Under the pieces are notes generated by a model. The model searched no databases. It was not told the DNA's origin and was given only the letters and a program-made list of their open reading frames with translations. The position numbers were made by a program, and so were the translations under genes. Below are positions 18,255 through 28,900 of a stretch of DNA of 44,664 bases, one piece after another. The stretch is from an uncultured Saprospiraceae bacterium (GTDB lineage Bacteria; Bacteroidota; Bacteroidia; Chitinophagales; Saprospiraceae). The stretch is taken from contig CALLFA010000001.1 in NCBI GenBank assembly GCA_937997635.1, positions 1-44,664 of the forward strand. The letters are read 5' to 3'. Within the stretch, counting starts at the first letter, position 1. Every line of letters starts with the position of its first letter.

Positions 18255-21200
18255 TCAATTAGATAGAATATAGCTTATTCTACCATAGTGTATCTGTGAG
18301 CCAGTATCTATAGAATACAAGACTATCTGGCTATTTTTTGATTGTAATTGCTCTTTATTGACACTCAAACTGTGTGCCCCTTTCTGGTATAAAGCGGAGT
18401 GTTCATATAAAAGTGTGCCTTGCGTATTGTAGAAACGACAATTTATGGTACTTGAAGATTTAAGTTGAAATGGAATGGTGACTTTATCTGTAGCTGGGTT
18501 TGGAAAAGGAATACTCTCTAGTGCATGTTTCTTTTCTTCCAATATTAGTTCAAAGGTTTCTTCTAAAGATTCATACAATTCTGCCTTCATTTCGTCTTTG
18601 CTTAAGGCGATAGACATATCCATATTATCGGCATCGAATATCATTGTAAACAAAACATCACCACTAAGTATAGACCTTGGTTTAGCATCAGACCATGATA
18701 ATGCCGTTTTGAATTCTTCCTTATTCAGATGATCAGCTTCGATTTGGATCACACCGGGTTTAATATCAATGAACATATTCTTTGGATGTAAGAGACGAAA
18801 TTGCAAACCATAAACTTCCAATGAATGAGCCAATGAAAATTCTAAGACAAGCTTGTTATTTTCAATTTTAGATGTGTACTGAAGTGGCAAGGTCAAATTG
18901 TTTCGAGTTTCACTTCCATCTATCACTAGATCATTGTTTAGGTCTCCCCTTTTGATCCCTATAAAGTCCAATTGTTCTTCATGTTTAATTAGCGGATCTA
19001 TTTCAATTTCTGTCGCAAACGGCCATGGATTTGTATCATCAAAAAAGAAAAACTCTTTTGGAATGAAATACCATGAATTCAAACCAGATCTTTTATCTAT
19101 GCCCAAAATGAGATTTCTCCACGCAACAATATCAGCTACGGTTAAAGTCCCATCTTCGTTTGCGTCACCTGCTAGTATTAAATATGGAGACTCTAATTCG
19201 TTGATGCCTAGAATTTGTTGCTGTAACATGACTAAGTCAATAGTCGAGACTCCATTTGTCATATCATCTTCAAAGGCAGGAGTGATTGTATATTGCTCCA
19301 GTGCTTGGTTCTGCTCAATTCGATAAACACCATTATTATTGGTCAAGACTGATTTTGGGTATTCTGACAAACGAGCATCAACCTTTACTTGTACGTCAGT
19401 CATCTTCTGTTCTTTTAATGATTGAATCTGACCTGCCAATGCAAAAGAAGAATCTTCAATAGTACAGTCTTCGTTTGAATCTTGTATGAATAATGATGTC
19501 TCACAAAACATTCCATTATTACTTTCATCCCAAGCCCACACATTAAGATCGATCACTTCTCCCCCGCTGAGGCATGTAAATTCAATAAATTGTTGGTCTT
19601 CGAATCCTGTATCGTCTGGTCGTAACACTTGAGCACCTGGAAGGACAAGACTAAATGTCAAGTCTTCTTCCAAACTACAATTATCGTAGCTGGATAATAT
19701 AAATTCTTCTGCCCAAACTGCAACCATCTGATTAAGACTATCAAAGGAAGTGGAAAGAGCAGCAACGCATGCAGACACTGGCGCTTCTTGATCTTGGAAT
19801 ACGATAACGGTGCTGTCACGAGAAACATTCCCGCAGCCATCAGAAGCTCGCCAGATCATTAATCTGATTTCTCCAGCTGATCCGTTTCCTGTAGAAGCAG
19901 ATGGTCCTAAAATCGGATCTTGAATGACAACATCATTGATCAATTCATCTTCTTGGTTAAATACTTGTACTGACCATTGGAGTCTATTTGCTACTATTTC
20001 TCCGCCACAAAAATCTTCGCCAGAGACAGTGACTATTCTGGATCCGAAGCAAAAACCTGGACTGCCAACATCCATTCCACTAACATCAGTCGCTACAAAA
20101 ATGCTGTCTGGCAAATCAATAGTAGGAGCGGTTGTATCGTTGATATCAATTATCTGTGTATAATTGTAAAAGCCATCCATATCTAAGAAAAACGGATTAG
20201 CAAATAAAGCTGCAGATGTATCTGGTTCGCTACCAAAAAATATTATCTCTGAGGTGAAAGGACCAAATTCGATACAGTCACCTGTAGGGCATTCTAATTG
20301 TGCCCAATCTTCTATTGCTATAAATGAATCATCAACATCAATGTCATTTCCATTTGAATTTGGGTTGTACAAACACCAATCAATTACTGTCCAGTTTCTA
20401 GCCAGTTTTAAACAAGACTCTTGACTAATAATCGTATCAGTCTCAACACTTACACCGACGATTCCACAGTCACTGTCGCACCACACAGGTCCTTCCATTT
20501 CATTAAGATCTGGGACACATTCCAAGGCTGGAGGTAGTGTGACTTCTGTAAATATCTCACGAGGCACACCTAAGCTGTCGCACTCTATATTCATACCTCT
20601 AACTGTTTCTCCTGTTCGACTTGTTGGCCATTTTATTGTTGAAGGATCGAGTATTTCACCTTCTGTTTCAATTTGTATGACTTGTGTACACATTGGATCA
20701 CCAAATGTTGGATTACCACTGTTGTCCATATCTAAGAACCATTCGACAAAAATTTCAGCTGCTCCACAAGCACCATTTATTCTTCTCTCTGATGCTACTC
20801 GTGGTTGAATAAATCGATTAAAACATGCTGACCCGACTATCTCAGGTGGTTCAAACTCGACATCCTCACCATCTTCTAAATCACTGCAAGACAATTCGAA
20901 GTCTTCGCAAAGTAATGTGGGTACAGATTCTTCAGCTATTAACACATTGACTGATGCTTGACTTGTATTACCAGATTCATCACAAACAAACAAGATTACT
21001 TCAAAATCAAAGTCTAAATCATCACAATTAAATTTCACAAAATCAGCAGGTTCCCTTATCAGTTCAATTCGGTTTGTTCCGTCGAATACACATTCCCCCT
21101 TTTCATTTGTAAAACCGATATCAACCAATTCTGTTTCTGCAGCAGAACTTGATGGCTCATATCCAGCAAATTCTCCAGTACATAAAAACACTTGTTCTTC

Positions 21201-24200
21201 AAAATCGTCTGCGCGAATTGTTTTCAATGTCACCTTACCACATCCATTATCGTGGCTTCCTTCATCTAAATCAGTTGCAAATATTTTAGCTTCACCTAAA
21301 TTGCTGCCTGGATTACCAAAAGCCAGAGAGATTAGTAATTCAGATTGGACAGAAGCAACTGGTGCAATATTGTCCTTAATGTGAACAACTAACTCTTTGC
21401 TGATGGTATTGCCACAGTCGTCTTGCACAAATACTTGTAAGGTAATTGGACTAAGCTCTAATGGAAGATCTGTAGCAAAACCATCGCCTATGCCACCGTG
21501 TTCTGTGATCCATACAGCTTGTGGACTTCCATCGCAATTGTCTCCGAAATCAAGTACTGGCAGCCGCACTGTTGCCGTACAAACCCAAGGATCAATCCCG
21601 ACTTGTACATCGGGTAATGAATCTATCATGTTTCCCGAATTATCTAGTATGTATGGCTCAATCTCATCAATGAGTTCAATGTTTTGAGTGGAGGATCGTT
21701 CGATAGCATTGTCACACCAATCAATCAATGTCCAACTACGCAATATTTTAAATGTTGAACCACATGAAGAAAATGCGACATCGGCGTAATTGACCAACAG
21801 ATTACAAGTTCTGTCTTTGATAGGTACTAGTGGATGTAAAGCAATTCCATTTGGCACTTTCATTTCCGTGACAACGGTATCCACAATTTTATCTTGGATG
21901 GTTATTAATACAAACTCACCATTTTCATTCATGACAGTTGTATCTCTTATTATCTCTTCAACGACGACCAATTGTGTGTCTAAAACAATTGCCGAATCTT
22001 GAAGTATTCTGTGTCTATCCACATAATAAGGGTAAGACATTGAATCCAGACCAGTTATTTCTCTTATGTCCTCCGGGCTGAGTTCCTGATTCACATCTTC
22101 ACAATCCAATTGCACATCACCTGGAAATCCAAATTGAGTAAAGAAATCAAAGTCATCACCACTAATATCTAATTTTACTTCCCAGTAAGTTTGGCACAAC
22201 AAATCAACATCTACGATATCTCCATGTAATTCAATCTTAGCTTGATATGTGATGTCTCTTCTTATGCCATTGGGATCACATATATCACCAACTTCATTAT
22301 TTGTAATGACTAATTCTCCGATTATAGGTGGGCCACACCTTGAATAAATCGCCAAATATTCTTCAGGCGAAATAAGTAGATCAGGAAATTCATTTTCGTC
22401 CAAACACCATAAAATACAATCTGGATTTGGGAGTCCATTTTCCGTACAAGCACAAGGAGCTTCTATAGTAGGAATGTTATTTGATTCGACCAGTAACATA
22501 CCCCAGCAACTATTGCCTGCGCATGAAATTTGATAATTCAACGTCTCACCAACCACATCATTTCTAATGGTATCCTCACTGTACAGACTTCCATTCTCAA
22601 ATGAATATTCAAATGTATACACCCCAACAGCTGGAGATTCCAACAATTGATCAGGCGTAGGTACGACAAAGCAATCTTCTCCTAGACTTATGGAAACATC
22701 TTCATTGCAAACCAATTCATCACATTCACTAAAGCAATCTATGACTGTAATGACAATTGACGCTTCTATGTTTACACAAGGGTCAACAGCTGATGTTGAA
22801 TTAAAATTGAAAAGATAATCTCCTGCAGCAAAACCAGTGAAGTCAAATGAATCTATGGTTGAGATATTTTGTGATTGTTCTGTCCATACGCCTAAAATTG
22901 GATTGTCGGTAAACAAATCGTCAAACCGTACAACCGTTTGCATTAATAATTCATCACTATTGCACACTGTAAAGGAAGGAATAAGTTCTGCAATGGGTTG
23001 TTCAGAAACAGTAAAACCATCATTGAAAAACAGCAGACTACAAGAAGGCAACAATAATGAACCTAAGTCAGGCACTGTGGTTATATCAGGAATAATTAAT
23101 GAGGGATTGAAAAAACTGCTACTGGTTGGATCAGTTAATTCTCCTATAAGAATATAAATTCCATAAACACCAGCTTCACTAATTTGGAAAATTGGTTCTT
23201 GAGATATGGCAACTATTCGTTCTTGCGATGACTCTTGAACTGATAATAAATACACTACTTCAAAATCATCTGGCATGACATTAGGTGTAACTTGAGTAGC
23301 ACTAATGGAAATGGTCTGATTCGGAAATATACATTGGTCATCAACAGTAGATAGCTGACCTGTTGCAAGTATACATTCAAATAATGTGGTTATTGTCGGA
23401 TCATCTTCTCCCGGTAAATCTGAATCTGGATCGTCAGAGAAATCAGTTACAATGATGCCACTACTATTCGTTGCCGAGACACTGGCAGAGTTAGTCACCG
23501 TAAAGTCAATAAGGTCTTGTTCTGTCACTATATAGTTACCAATAAAGTTAGTGCTATTACAAGCGCCAACACCTAATGTAAGAGGAAGACCAGAAATATT
23601 TATCAATGGGTCATCGACCAATACATTAAATAATTCAACATTACCAGTATTGCATATTTCGAATTCATAAATGATCTCATCTCCAATGGCAGTCGGATTT
23701 TGAATGTTTGTTGTTATCGCTCTTTTACGCAATTCCACCTGAGGAACCATATCGAGAAATACGTCAACTTGGCTCACTGCAGACACCATTTCTAGATTGA
23801 CTGATTGGGCATTTACTGTAGCGGTATTTGGAATGACACCTCCATTGATGTCTTGTTGTGTCACGCTATAAGATCCTGTAAAGCCAGTTTGATTGCAGGT
23901 TCCTGGCTGAAGTGAAATTGCATCACCCACGACTGTGACTAGAGGATCAGTGATAAGAATATTGTTTAAAGGTAAACTACCAGTATTGCAAATTTCGAAT
24001 CGGTAAATGATTTCATCACCTGGTGTAGTCGGGTTTTGCAACAGACTTAAATCGGCAGTTTTTAGAATAGAGATTGAGGAAAAAGGATCGAACAATACAG
24101 TTGTCACATCGTCTGGGTCACCATCTGCATCAAGGTCAACATTTTGTAAATCAAGTGGATCATCAGACAAATCAGTCAGTTCGGAACCATCTTCTGCAGT

Positions 24201-25706
24201 AGCAGTTACAGTTGCCTGATTCATCAATACTCCATTGATTAAATCTTGTACTTGCACGGCATACAATCCTGAAAACGCAGTAGAATTGCACTGCCCAGGA
24301 CCAAGCGTCACTGATGTAGGCTGACTTGACATTATCAGTCCAAGTAGCGGATCAGATACTTGAATGTTTTGCAGGACACTATTGCCTGTATTGCAAATTT
24401 CAAAAGAATAGGTGATTTCATCTCCAGGAATCACAGGTGTTGAAAGAGCTGAAATATCTGCTGATTTGCTTAAGCTAATTCGAGGAATTGATAATGTATC
24501 ACTTGCAGTTGTTTCTATTATATTACCAAAGGGATCAATACCCTCCAAATTGGCTATGTTTATTAAAGGAGCTGGCACACTTGGACAATCCGGATTCAGC
24601 AAGACGGTCAATCTGATGTCTATCCTGTCCCCAGTCTGAAGAAGTCCATCGGTACCTAAAAATAAATTCGACTGATTGATCCCATCAAATTGCTGATTCG
24701 CAGTTGGTAAAATACTGGCTCCAGAATTGTTTTGCAATGTAATGTCTGGATTTCCAACTATTGTTTGAAAAGCGCATGCTAGTCTCGCGTCTAGATCATC
24801 AATTAAGGATAATTGGGTAAGAGTTGTGTCCCCTTCATTATCAATTGAATAGACGTAGTCGACTTCAAAAGTACCATCCGCCAAAGGTCTGACATCTTCA
24901 ACAGACTTGTCAAGCATGGCTAAAGGGAAGCAATCAGGTTGGCCTGAGATGGCGATTTCCAATTCATCAGCGCCAATTCCTTCTACTCCTACTCCGGTCC
25001 AATCGAAACTTACTTGAGTTATCGGTGTTGCAGAAATTAATTTTACAGATCCGGCAGCAGCACCTGAAGTCGCTTGTTGTGTAGCCAAACTACCACTTGA
25101 TGTCGAATTGGTATTTGGTAAATTTGGTTGTTTGAAAAACGAAGTAGGTGTGACGACAAAACCATCTGTTCCAGTTCCTGCAGGTTGTTCAAGGGTAACC
25201 CCTGGTGTTGTTACTGTCCAACTAACTGAATTGGATACCCCTACAGGAGAATTTATAGATCCCGCTCCACCTATTCTATCTAAGTGAAGAGTTGGACAAT
25301 TCACAGGTTCTGAAAAAGTAATGACAATCGTACCAGTTCCTTTATCATCCGCTGGATTATCAATATCATCCAATTGGGACTCTGCCAATAAATCCCAAAC
25401 CAAACGCAACTGTAAAGAGGGATTACCTGCAACATTTTCGCTATACCAAGTTGGATCTGTGGAAGTCAAATTTGTGGATGTGCTGACATTTTCAACAACA
25501 GTGATTAAATCTGGTGTTAAGACAACCAATTGGACAGATACATTATTACCTAAGTCTGCAACAAATGCATCACTCCCAATGCTAACCCATTCAGAGGAGT
25601 TTTCCGTTATGCATTGAGTGTAAATATTGGGTTGAAAAAGGCAAAGTATGTACAGGGATAGCGATAACACTAAACGGTTGAGGCCATATTTCGGAGCTTC
25701 GCACAT
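18255..25706 (-). CDS. Giant multidomain T9SS-exported protein (2483 aa) with DUF11-like, dockerin-like and sorting domains
   Basis: 2483 aa with an N-terminal signal segment (LVLSLSLYILCLFQP, about residues 12-26). Domains in order: a surface-type beta domain (to about 270). Then three related DUF11/DUF7507-like domains (about 400-750, each with PGDEI-x-Y-x-FEICNTGN). Then a long Cys-rich region shared with the 2735-aa paralogue. Then a carboxypeptidase-regulatory-like domain (LAGQIQSLKEQKMTDVQVKV), a dockerin-like pair (GDANEDGTLTVADIVAWRN and GDLNNDLVIDG), and a type A T9SS sorting domain at the end (FPNPATDKVTIPFQL). The middle contains WTLIDWCDN and WTVIDWCLY motifs, typical of HYR-like surface proteins of Bacteroidota. 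A structural or adhesive surface role is inference. One copy of the EF-loop-containing Cys unit is found near 20680-20750. Confidence 0.85.
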   Translation of the reverse strand: MCEAPKYGLNRLVLSLSLYILCLFQPNIYTQCITENSSEWVSIGSDAFVADLGNNVSVQLVVLTPDLITVVENVSTSTNLTSTDPTWYSENVAGNPSLQLRLVWDLLAESQLDDIDNPADDKGTGTIVITFSEPVNCPTLHLDRIGGAGSINSPVGVSNSVSWTVTTPGVTLEQPAGTGTDGFVVTPTSFFKQPNLPNTNSTSSGSLATQQATSGAAAGSVKLISATPITQVSFDWTGVGVEGIGADELEIAISGQPDCFPLAMLDKSVEDVRPLADGTFEVDYVYSIDNEGDTTLTQLSLIDDLDARLACAFQTIVGNPDITLQNNSGASILPTANQQFDGINQSNLFLGTDGLLQTGDRIDIRLTVLLNPDCPSVPAPLINIANLEGIDPFGNIIETTASDTLSIPRISLSKSADISALSTPVIPGDEITYSFEICNTGNSVLQNIQVSDPLLGLIMSSQPTSVTLGPGQCNSTAFSGLYAVQVQDLINGVLMNQATVTATAEDGSELTDLSDDPLDLQNVDLDADGDPDDVTTVLFDPFSSISILKTADLSLLQNPTTPGDEIIYRFEICNTGSLPLNNILITDPLVTVVGDAISLQPGTCNQTGFTGSYSVTQQDINGGVIPNTATVNAQSVNLEMVSAVSQVDVFLDMVPQVELRKRAITTNIQNPTAIGDEIIYEFEICNTGNVELFNVLVDDPLINISGLPLTLGVGACNSTNFIGNYIVTEQDLIDFTVTNSASVSATNSSGIIVTDFSDDPDSDLPGEDDPTITTLFECILATGQLSTVDDQCIFPNQTISISATQVTPNVMPDDFEVVYLLSVQESSQERIVAISQEPIFQISEAGVYGIYILIGELTDPTSSSFFNPSLIIPDITTVPDLGSLLLPSCSLLFFNDGFTVSEQPIAELIPSFTVCNSDELLMQTVVRFDDLFTDNPILGVWTEQSQNISTIDSFDFTGFAAGDYLFNFNSTSAVDPCVNIEASIVITVIDCFSECDELVCNEDVSISLGEDCFVVPTPDQLLESPAVGVYTFEYSFENGSLYSEDTIRNDVVGETLNYQISCAGNSCWGMLLVESNNIPTIEAPCACTENGLPNPDCILWCLDENEFPDLLISPEEYLAIYSRCGPPIIGELVITNNEVGDICDPNGIRRDITYQAKIELHGDIVDVDLLCQTYWEVKLDISGDDFDFFTQFGFPGDVQLDCEDVNQELSPEDIREITGLDSMSYPYYVDRHRILQDSAIVLDTQLVVVEEIIRDTTVMNENGEFVLITIQDKIVDTVVTEMKVPNGIALHPLVPIKDRTCNLLVNYADVAFSSCGSTFKILRSWTLIDWCDNAIERSSTQNIELIDEIEPYILDNSGNMIDSLPDVQVGIDPWVCTATVRLPVLDFGDNCDGSPQAVWITEHGGIGDGFATDLPLELSPITLQVFVQDDCGNTISKELVVHIKDNIAPVASVQSELLISLAFGNPGSNLGEAKIFATDLDEGSHDNGCGKVTLKTIRADDFEEQVFLCTGEFAGYEPSSSAAETELVDIGFTNEKGECVFDGTNRIELIREPADFVKFNCDDLDFDFEVILFVCDESGNTSQASVNVLIAEESVPTLLCEDFELSCSDLEDGEDVEFEPPEIVGSACFNRFIQPRVASERRINGACGAAEIFVEWFLDMDNSGNPTFGDPMCTQVIQIETEGEILDPSTIKWPTSRTGETVRGMNIECDSLGVPREIFTEVTLPPALECVPDLNEMEGPVWCDSDCGIVGVSVETDTIISQESCLKLARNWTVIDWCLYNPNSNGNDIDVDDSFIAIEDWAQLECPTGDCIEFGPFTSEIIFFGSEPDTSAALFANPFFLDMDGFYNYTQIIDINDTTAPTIDLPDSIFVATDVSGMDVGSPGFCFGSRIVTVSGEDFCGGEIVANRLQWSVQVFNQEDELINDVVIQDPILGPSASTGNGSAGEIRLMIWRASDGCGNVSRDSTVIVFQDQEAPVSACVAALSTSFDSLNQMVAVWAEEFILSSYDNCSLEEDLTFSLVLPGAQVLRPDDTGFEDQQFIEFTCLSGGEVIDLNVWAWDESNNGMFCETSLFIQDSNEDCTIEDSSFALAGQIQSLKEQKMTDVQVKVDARLSEYPKSVLTNNNGVYRIEQNQALEQYTITPAFEDDMTNGVSTIDLVMLQQQILGINELESPYLILAGDANEDGTLTVADIVAWRNLILGIDKRSGLNSWYFIPKEFFFFDDTNPWPFATEIEIDPLIKHEEQLDFIGIKRGDLNNDLVIDGSETRNNLTLPLQYTSKIENNKLVLEFSLAHSLEVYGLQFRLLHPKNMFIDIKPGVIQIEADHLNKEEFKTALSWSDAKPRSILSGDVLFTMIFDADNMDMSIALSKDEMKAELYESLEETFELILEEKKHALESIPFPNPATDKVTIPFQLKSSSTINCRFYNTQGTLLYEHSALYQKGAHSLSVNKEQLQSKNSQIVLYSIDTGSQIHYGRISYILSN

Positions 25707-25795
25707 TCTACATCTGCAAGAACCATTATAGAATGATTAGCAGATATCTACTAAAGACATTCCTCAGGTTTTTTGATCTAATTGAGTTTTGTATG

Positions 25796-25816
25796 CAGGA
25801 TTCCTGTAAAATCCTG
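25796..25816. other. Small inverted repeat between the two giant genes
   Basis: CAGGATT (25796-25802) pairs with AATCCTG (25810-25816) around a 7-nt loop, 90 bp upstream of the 2483-aa gene. It could be an operator or part of a leader; it has no T-tract on the minus strand, so it is not an obvious terminator. Confidence 0.35.
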
Positions 25817-25901
25817 AATGCAATTTATAGAATATTAAGGAAATGAAGCTTTTTTTGAAAGTTATAAAGTATATATATATAAACGCAATAAGTTCGATAA
25901 A

Positions 25902-25928
25902 ACCTGAAATATAAAATATCTTTCAGGT
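25902..25928 (-). terminator. Possible terminator of the 2735-aa gene
   Basis: An 8-bp inverted repeat, ACCTGAAA (25902-25909) and TTTCAGGT (25921-25928), lies 37 bp past the stop on the minus strand and is followed by a short T-rich stretch (TTTTAT). The stem is short, so confidence is moderate. Confidence 0.5.
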
Positions 25929-25964
25929 ACTGATCCTTGATTGATTATTTGGACAGCAATTCTT

Positions 25965-28900
25965 TTAGTCTATGAGAACAACTCTTTTTACTAATCTATA
26001 GCCATTGTGTTCAAAGACAACCGTATAGAATCCATTGCCAGCAAGCTCTTTATTCTTAATAATTAGCATTTGTTTTCCAGCTTGTAAGAATACCTGATTT
26101 TGATTTACTAATTTTCCAGTCGAAGAATAAATAGAGTAATTCAAAGCTCCAGCGGTCGGTAATTCTAATTCAATGGAACTTGATTCTGAAAATGGATTTG
26201 GTGTGTAGTTACCAGCACTAAAAGAAGGTTTTTCGGTTACAAATTTGATATTGACATTGTAAGTAACCCCATCCAAACCATAAACTTCAGTCCTTGTCAC
26301 CAAGTCATTGAATGTTATGAATTCGGATAAAAAACCTTCTTTTACTGGTATTCCTATTAAAGTGAACAGGAGATCCGTTTTCTTATTTTGGATTTTATGA
26401 AAGCTGTAGTTTAAGGTATTATGTGTGTAGTTATAATCTGTGTTGCTTATATCAATTTTCTCACTAGAAAGTTCAACATCCATTAAGTCTGTAAAAGAAA
26501 TTGTGCCTTGTAGCCCTGCAATATCAAATTGAGGCAAAGTGACATTTACAGTAATTGGTTCTTCTTTTTTCAAGAAGCTATCTGTGATGTATAGTGTCAG
26601 TTCATGATTTTGTCTTGATTCTGTAGTGCTTAATGCATCATTGGTGACATCCCCTATTTTGATTGCAGTAAAATTTGCATCATTTAAGTTCGTATTGAAA
26701 TTTCTGATTTCCATAGTTTCTGTAAATGGCCAAGGATTTGCAGCATCAAAAAATTGACTGTGATCGCTTATGAATCTCCATGCATCATTATTTGCAAATG
26801 TGTCTTGTGTACCCAAAATCAATCGTTTCATTTCTGCGATATCCTCTATAGAAATCAAAGCATCATTTGTAACATCAGCAGCAATCAATTTGTATGGTGA
26901 ATCAAGTAATGCAGTGGTTGAAATATGATTGTAAATTTTAATGACATCAGCTGTAGATACCCCTCTTCGATGAGAATCTTCTTTGTCTCCAGTCAACTTA
27001 TAATTTGCCTCCATATCATTATTATAGAACATGTAGTTTCCTGAAGAAGAAGTCAATTCAGTTTTTGGACTTTCCATCTTATCTCCGTTCAATAAAATAG
27101 AAGCTCCCTGTAAAGATTGTCCAGACTCTGTTTTTACGATTCCACCAATCAAGCCATTTTCCACTGCAGTTGTATCACATTGAGACAAGCTGTCTACAAA
27201 GAATAATTGGGTTTCAGTAATGCTTACGGAATTACAAGCATCGCGTACTGTCCAGACAATACTTAATGAATCTCCCGGCATTCCTTCACGGCTATTCACT
27301 GTTGCCATTGCTCCTACCCTAGTTTCGATAACCTCGCCAGTTTCTGAAGCAACAGGTTCTCTATTTTCATCCACAACTCTGATCGTCCATTGAATGGCAG
27401 ATGGATCACTTTCTGCACCATTACACATATCCACTGCTGTCGCTGTCACATCTATTGAAGCAGAACATATGTTGGTCATATCATTAGGGGTTACATTAAC
27501 TATGATGGTATCCTGTTCAAGTGTCACAACAGGTGGCTCATTGTCTACAATGTTTATTTCTTGGGTGTATTGATAAAACCCATCAACATCAACTCGTCCA
27601 AATCTAGTGTACAAGGTATCGGCGATTATTGGGCATAAATTGCATTCTTCCTGAGCCAAGTCCATGACAAGTTCAAAATTATCTGAGTCAATTTCTGTAC
27701 TATCAGTCACTGAGCTATCGAAGGTGCACCAGTCAATAATGGTGAATGTGTTCAATATCGATGGACAAGAAGATATATTATTAACAGTATCGCTTACAAC
27801 AGAAAAGCTTACTAAATCGCAATCACTTTCGCACCAAAATGGTCTTGGCTCAAAATTGGCTGGCATGCAATTCATGGGATCATTTCCAATAATCAATTCT
27901 CGACTTGCAAATACTGTATCGTTGCTACAAGTCAATAGCACCCCATTTTCTTGTGATTCGCCGATGAAAGAAGCTGGCCATTTTATTGTCAATGGATCAA
28001 ATCGATCTGGAGTATCGTTGACGATGATCACTTGCGAACAGCTAGGCTCTCCTTCTGAAAGCATACCATCGTTATTAGCATCTCCAAAAAACAATCTGAA
28101 TGTTGTGTCTTGTGGGCAAAGCATGAGATCGTCATCTGCTAGCATCACTAGGTCAATGGAATCGCAAACGCAATTGCTTAGAGGCAATAATGTTGGTAAT
28201 TCAATCATTGCAATACTGTCTGTACAATCAACAAAAAATGTATCGCAGGTTATGCTAAATGACTGTTCGTCTGCAACGAATGTCAGTATCTGATCACATA
28301 CTGTTTCTTCATTTTGGAAACTACCATCTTCATTTTCATCAATATACCACGTCCTGATGATTTCATCCCCGATACATGTCATGGCCGGGATGGGTGAATC
28401 ACTGAGAAGCAAAACATCCAGATCGCTGCAGTTGCATAATCCAGGAGCCGTAAATGACGGTGGAACTAAAAGAGACAAATCCTGCTCACAAGTAACTGAC
28501 ACTGTATCGCAATTAAACACAAACTCTTCTGGCTCTTCTAGTATCAACACTTGATCACAAAAAACATCTAAAGAGTCAAATTGATTATTAGGATTTGTAT
28601 CTGCAAACCATCGTTGAATAATGCTATCTCCTTCACATATGCTGGAAGGTATGCTCACCTCAGCGATAGTTAAATTAAATTGATTGCATGTGCATATGCC
28701 TAAAGCATTTATCTGAGGAGGTGCTATTTGTGATAGTGTATCTGTACATTGAATCATTTGAGATTCGCAATTGAAGGTCATATCACCTACAGTACCAGCT
28801 ACGGTTACAATTTGTCTGCAATTGGCTTCTGTTGCTTGTGGAATGCCATCGCTATTCATATCTAGAAAATATTCTCTAGTAAACGATTCTCCAAAACAAA